This document shows positions 61,309-64,000 of a stretch of DNA of 64,000 nucleotides, piece after piece (the first letter of the stretch is position 1; each line of letters begins with the position of its first letter). The notes below the pieces were generated by a model. That model was not told where the DNA came from, made no database searches, and worked only from the letters and a program-made list of their open reading frames with translations. The DNA is taken from assembly GCA_963765545.1 (NCBI GenBank), contig CAVXWW010000009.1:558001-622000 (forward strand), read 5' to 3'. The DNA comes from JARRPM01 sp963765545 (GTDB lineage: Bacteria > Pseudomonadota > Gammaproteobacteria > Pseudomonadales > Halieaceae). The position numbers and the translations under genes were made by a program.

Positions 61309-62848
61309 GACAGCGATAACCGCGGTTCTGAGGCAACTGAGCCTCGGCCCGGAGAATCCGGGTGCCTACCTGGGTGATTCCGAAACCGGCAGCGGGGGCT
61401 GGAGCAGCTCCCGCGGCCAGGCGCTCACGAGCATCAATCCCGCCACCGGAAAGGCCATCGCCTCGGTTCGCGGGTGCACCGCTAAAGACTATGCCCGGCT
61501 GGTTGAAGCCAGCGCCGCGACTTTCATGCGCTGGCGCCTTTATCCCGCTCCCAGGCGCGGTGAGGTCATCCGCCGCATCGCCGATGTTCTGCGCGAGCAC
61601 AAGGATGCGCTGGGTAGCCTGGTTGCGCTGGAGACCGGCAAGATAAAACAGGAAGGGGATGGTGAGGTTCAGGAGATGATCGATATCGCCGACTTCGCCG
61701 TTGGCCAATCCCGTATGTTATATGGTCGCACCATGCCCTCGGAGCGCCCGCAGCATCGCATGGCCGAACACTGGCATCCACTGGGTATCGTAGGCGTGAT
61801 TACGGCGTTCAATTTCCCGGTGGCGGTGTGGTCCTGGAACGCTTTTATCAGCGCTATCTGCGGCAACTCGGTGATCTGGAAGCCCTCCGCCACCGCGCCG
61901 CTCTGCGCCATCGCCGTGCAGCACTTGTGCAACCGGGTTACCGCTCGGTTCGGGTTTCCCGGACTGTTCACGTTTTTTGTACCCGGACAACATCGTATTG
62001 CGGAGGAGTTCGTCAGGGATCGACGCATTGCCCTGGTTTCGTTCACCGGTTCCAGCCGGGTCGGGCACTTTGTCGCCGGGGAGGTTGCCCAACGCCTGGG
62101 CAAGTATCTGCTGGAGTGCAGCGGCAACAACGCGATCATCGTTGATGAGAGTGCCGATCTCGACCTGGCGGTGCCCGCCATCGTCTTTGGCGCGGTGGGA
62201 ACGGCGGGCCAGCGCTGCACCACCACGCGCCGGCTGATTGTTCACGAGCGCATTTACGAGCCGTTGGTGGAGCGCCTGAGGCACGCCTACCAGCAAGTGA
62301 GCATCGGCGATCCGCTGGGCCCCGACGTGCTTATGGGGCCCCTGATAGACGCCGCGGCGAAAAAGGCTTTTGTGGCGGCGGTTAAACGGGCACAGCAGGA
62401 GGGCGGTACAGTATTGTACGGCGGTGCCGGCATTGACCGCCCAGGCTATTTCGTACAGCCCACCCTAGTGAGCATGCCGGGGCAAACAGACGTGGTCCGG
62501 GAGGAGACTTTCGCGCCAATCCTGTACCTGCTGCGCTATCGCGACCTGGAACAGGCCATCGCCCTGCACAACGATGTACCCCAGGGCCTTTCCTCGGCCA
62601 TCTTCACCAATACCCTGCGCCACGCCGAGCAGTTTCTGGCCGCACAAGGCAGCGACTGCGGCCTGGCGAACGTCAACATCGGCACCTCCGGTGCGGAAAT
62701 CGGCGGTGCTTTCGGCGGCGAGAAGGAAACCGGCGGCGGTCGCGAGTCCGGCTCGGATGCCTGGAAAGCCTACATGCGGCGCCAGACCACTACCATCAAC
62801 TGGGGCAGTGAGTTGCCACTGGCGCAGGGCATAAAGTTTGAACTGTAA
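61301..62848 (+). CDS. Aldehyde dehydrogenase, probable L-aminoadipate-semialdehyde dehydrogenase
   Basis: A 515-residue aldehyde dehydrogenase with catalytic Cys in GTAGQRCTTTRRLI and Glu in LLECSGNNAIIV. The layout (GGRESGSDAWKAYMRRQTTT near the end) matches AmaB/ALDH7-type aminoadipate semialdehyde dehydrogenases. ATG 61301 (MPETAITAVLRQLS) is the right start: it overlaps the stop of the lysine dehydrogenase gene, so the two are coupled in one lysine-catabolic operon. The frame is open back to 61196. Confidence 0.88.
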   Translation: MPETAITAVLRQLSLGPENPGAYLGDSETGSGGWSSSRGQALTSINPATGKAIASVRGCTAKDYARLVEASAATFMRWRLYPAPRRGEVIRRIADVLREHKDALGSLVALETGKIKQEGDGEVQEMIDIADFAVGQSRMLYGRTMPSERPQHRMAEHWHPLGIVGVITAFNFPVAVWSWNAFISAICGNSVIWKPSATAPLCAIAVQHLCNRVTARFGFPGLFTFFVPGQHRIAEEFVRDRRIALVSFTGSSRVGHFVAGEVAQRLGKYLLECSGNNAIIVDESADLDLAVPAIVFGAVGTAGQRCTTTRRLIVHERIYEPLVERLRHAYQQVSIGDPLGPDVLMGPLIDAAAKKAFVAAVKRAQQEGGTVLYGGAGIDRPGYFVQPTLVSMPGQTDVVREETFAPILYLLRYRDLEQAIALHNDVPQGLSSAIFTNTLRHAEQFLAAQGSDCGLANVNIGTSGAEIGGAFGGEKETGGGRESGSDAWKAYMRRQTTTINWGSELPLAQGIKFEL

Positions 62849-63063
62849 TCGGCGGGCATACGGTCAATGGACGTTTTACTATTTTACCGTCTAGCCGCGG
62901 ATATCCTACTGATTTAGCCTCACCGCGCGCAAAGACCTTAACGGGGCGCGCTGCCTCAAAAAGGCAAAAACACCCGAAATCCCCACTGATTTACTGAGCT
63001 GCCACAGCCACTGGCAATCTACTCCAGTGCCAGGCTCGCAGTGTCCGTAGTGCGGCAGAACCT

Positions 63064-63318
63064 TCAAGGGTTATCGGGATCGCTGCCCCCCGCTTCCACC
63101 CATACGCCCCGGTCGCATCGCAAGAGCGCAGAGCCGCTGCGAACGAAGCTGCCGTCCGGATAACTCTTGTCATTAAAAAAGCAGGAAGCTCTACCGCTGA
63201 CATTTTCATGAAGGTCATATTCCAGGTCGTCGTTTTCATCCGCTATAGGAGAATTTTGCATTTCCGGATCCTGGTCACCTACCTGTTCGGTACTACCTGG
63301 GTCAGTCAAGATATTCAC
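63064..63318 (-). CDS. Small acidic protein with DUF1496-like C-terminus
   Basis: An 84-residue protein; the second half (ASCFFNDKSYPDGSFVRSGS then ALLRCDRGVWVEAGG) resembles the DUF1496 pattern, two cysteines in a short beta-rich domain. The first half is acidic and low-complexity. The GTG start at 63318 is uncertain, with a weak ribosome site. The function is unknown. The 215 bp between the aldehyde dehydrogenase and this gene hold nothing recognisable. Confidence 0.5.
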   Translation of the reverse strand: MNILTDPGSTEQVGDQDPEMQNSPIADENDDLEYDLHENVSGRASCFFNDKSYPDGSFVRSGSALLRCDRGVWVEAGGSDPDNP

Positions 63319-63380
63319 GCCTCGTATTGATTAAATCGCTGTCGCATTTACACGGAGCGAATCGATTACATCAGCATCAT

Positions 63381-64000
63381 TTAATGACAAATGCCCCCTT
63401 TGCTTATTGACCTGAAACAATGAAATGAACATTCCGTCACTGCATACCGCCCCTGCAACTGCAGGTATTCCTCGACGGGCAGACGTTCACGGGGAATTCT
63501 GGTGTGGACCACCTGCCCATCGATATATTCTTTCAGGGGCCAGATGCCGGTCTTGACCGCGAGCTTGCCAATGGTCACCGACTCCTTTGGTTCGTAATCC
63601 CAGTCGGTCTGGCAGGGCGAGAGTGCAATGATCATGCGCGGCCCCTTCATCTCCCGGGCTTTCTCTATTTTGCGGGGCCAGGTCCAGGGACTCGCTGCCG
63701 ATCACCGTAGCCCTCGTTGTCGTTGCAGATGTAAAGAAAATCCAGGTTCCGGTCCATGGCACCGGAGGTGGCGGACAGGCCCATACCGTAGGCGGAGCCG
63801 TCACCGGTAAGTACTACCACGTCGAGATCCTCCTCCGGGGCAATGCGCTCGCCCTTGAGCAGGATATCCAGGGCATCCCGGACGGCCTTGGGCCCCGGTG
63901 ACGCCGCGCGGTCGGCGTTAATCGGATCGGGGTTGATTTGAGTCAAGGGATCAGGTCTGGGTGTCGGGCGTAACTTTTTCCCGGTCGAGCCGGGGGTGAG
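63381..64000 (-). pseudogene. 2-oxoacid:ferredoxin oxidoreductase beta subunit, deleted
   Basis: Two matching pieces on the minus strand are in different frames. The upstream piece (about 63946 to 63690) reads DRAASPGPKAVRDALDILLK... VVVLTGDGSAYGMGLSATSG... FLYICNDNEGYG, the thiamine-pyrophosphate motif (GDG...NDN) of pyruvate:ferredoxin oxidoreductase-type beta subunits. The downstream piece (63650 to 63381) reads GPRMIIALSPCQTDWDYEPK... TGIWPLKEYIDGQVVHTRIP. The part normally between EGYG and GPRMII is missing, and the C-terminus is replaced by a novel tail. The 5' end continues beyond the window. It cannot be functional as read. Confidence 0.75.

Noticed and set aside
1..64000. tRNA, rRNA, CRISPR arrays, phage att sites
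   Set aside because: No cloverleaf-type sequence with a CCA end, ribosomal RNA segment, regular spacer array or integrase gene was seen on either strand.

Overview
The window suggests a marine-type gammaproteobacterium capable of aerobic anoxygenic photosynthesis (OM60/NOR5 or Halieaceae-like; this placement is inference from gene content, not from a marker gene). Its first 15 kb carry part of a bacteriochlorophyll a photosynthesis gene cluster with an oxygen-dependent cyclase (acsF), an 8-vinyl reductase (bciA), the PpsR repressor and a high-potential iron-sulfur protein. The rest looks like an ordinary heterotrophic marine chromosome (TonB receptors, iron and zinc uptake, sucrose synthesis, lysine degradation). 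No tRNA, rRNA or CRISPR array was recognised.

Layout. 1-12.4 kb: bchF-bchN-bchB (minus) diverge from ppsR; then bchG, a PucC/LhaA-type gene with a frameshift, bchP and a small membrane gene; acsF faces the other way; a BLUF photoreceptor, a phosphoribulokinase remnant, a DUF2269 membrane gene, bciA and the HiPIP gene follow. TGT-N12-ACA PpsR-type boxes lie between bchF and ppsR, upstream of acsF (imperfect) and upstream of a ChrR-like cupin anti-sigma gene at 14 kb. 12.4-24 kb: accessory region with a SnoaL-like protein, truncated genes (TetR, a DszB-like binding protein, an endonuclease/phosphatase fragment), an AraC regulator, a YihY/BrkB protein and a DUF900 hydrolase. 24-36.5 kb: two SDR genes now separated by a 5.1 kb block (TonB receptor plus a ZnuD-type zinc receptor with a DUF2946-like partner) bounded by 52-bp direct repeats; a decayed IS110 element; a large secreted protein; another TonB receptor. 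37-43.6 kb: pmbA-tldD, nei, a methyltransferase overlapping a small DUF2256 gene, a DUF1295 protein and a zinc-ribbon protein. 43.9-49.8 kb: a compact sucrose operon (sucrose-phosphate synthase, sucrose-phosphatase, fructokinase, amylosucrase). 50-54 kb: an iron(III) ABC transporter with a Fur-like site. 54-64 kb: an intact IS110 transposase with a structured flank, pseudogenes, a dynamin-like GTPase, a lysine-degradation gene pair, and a broken 2-oxoacid oxidoreductase beta-subunit gene at the right edge.

Two themes run through the window. First, gene erosion: at least eight non-transposon genes are broken by frameshift, nonsense mutation, internal deletion or truncation. Second, a family of degenerate IS6-like elements and short MITE-like repeats with ends related to TGACAAGTTAACT sits in many intergenic gaps; the transposase fragments whose direction can be read all point the same way. 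Several truncations abut these elements, so they are a plausible cause of the erosion.
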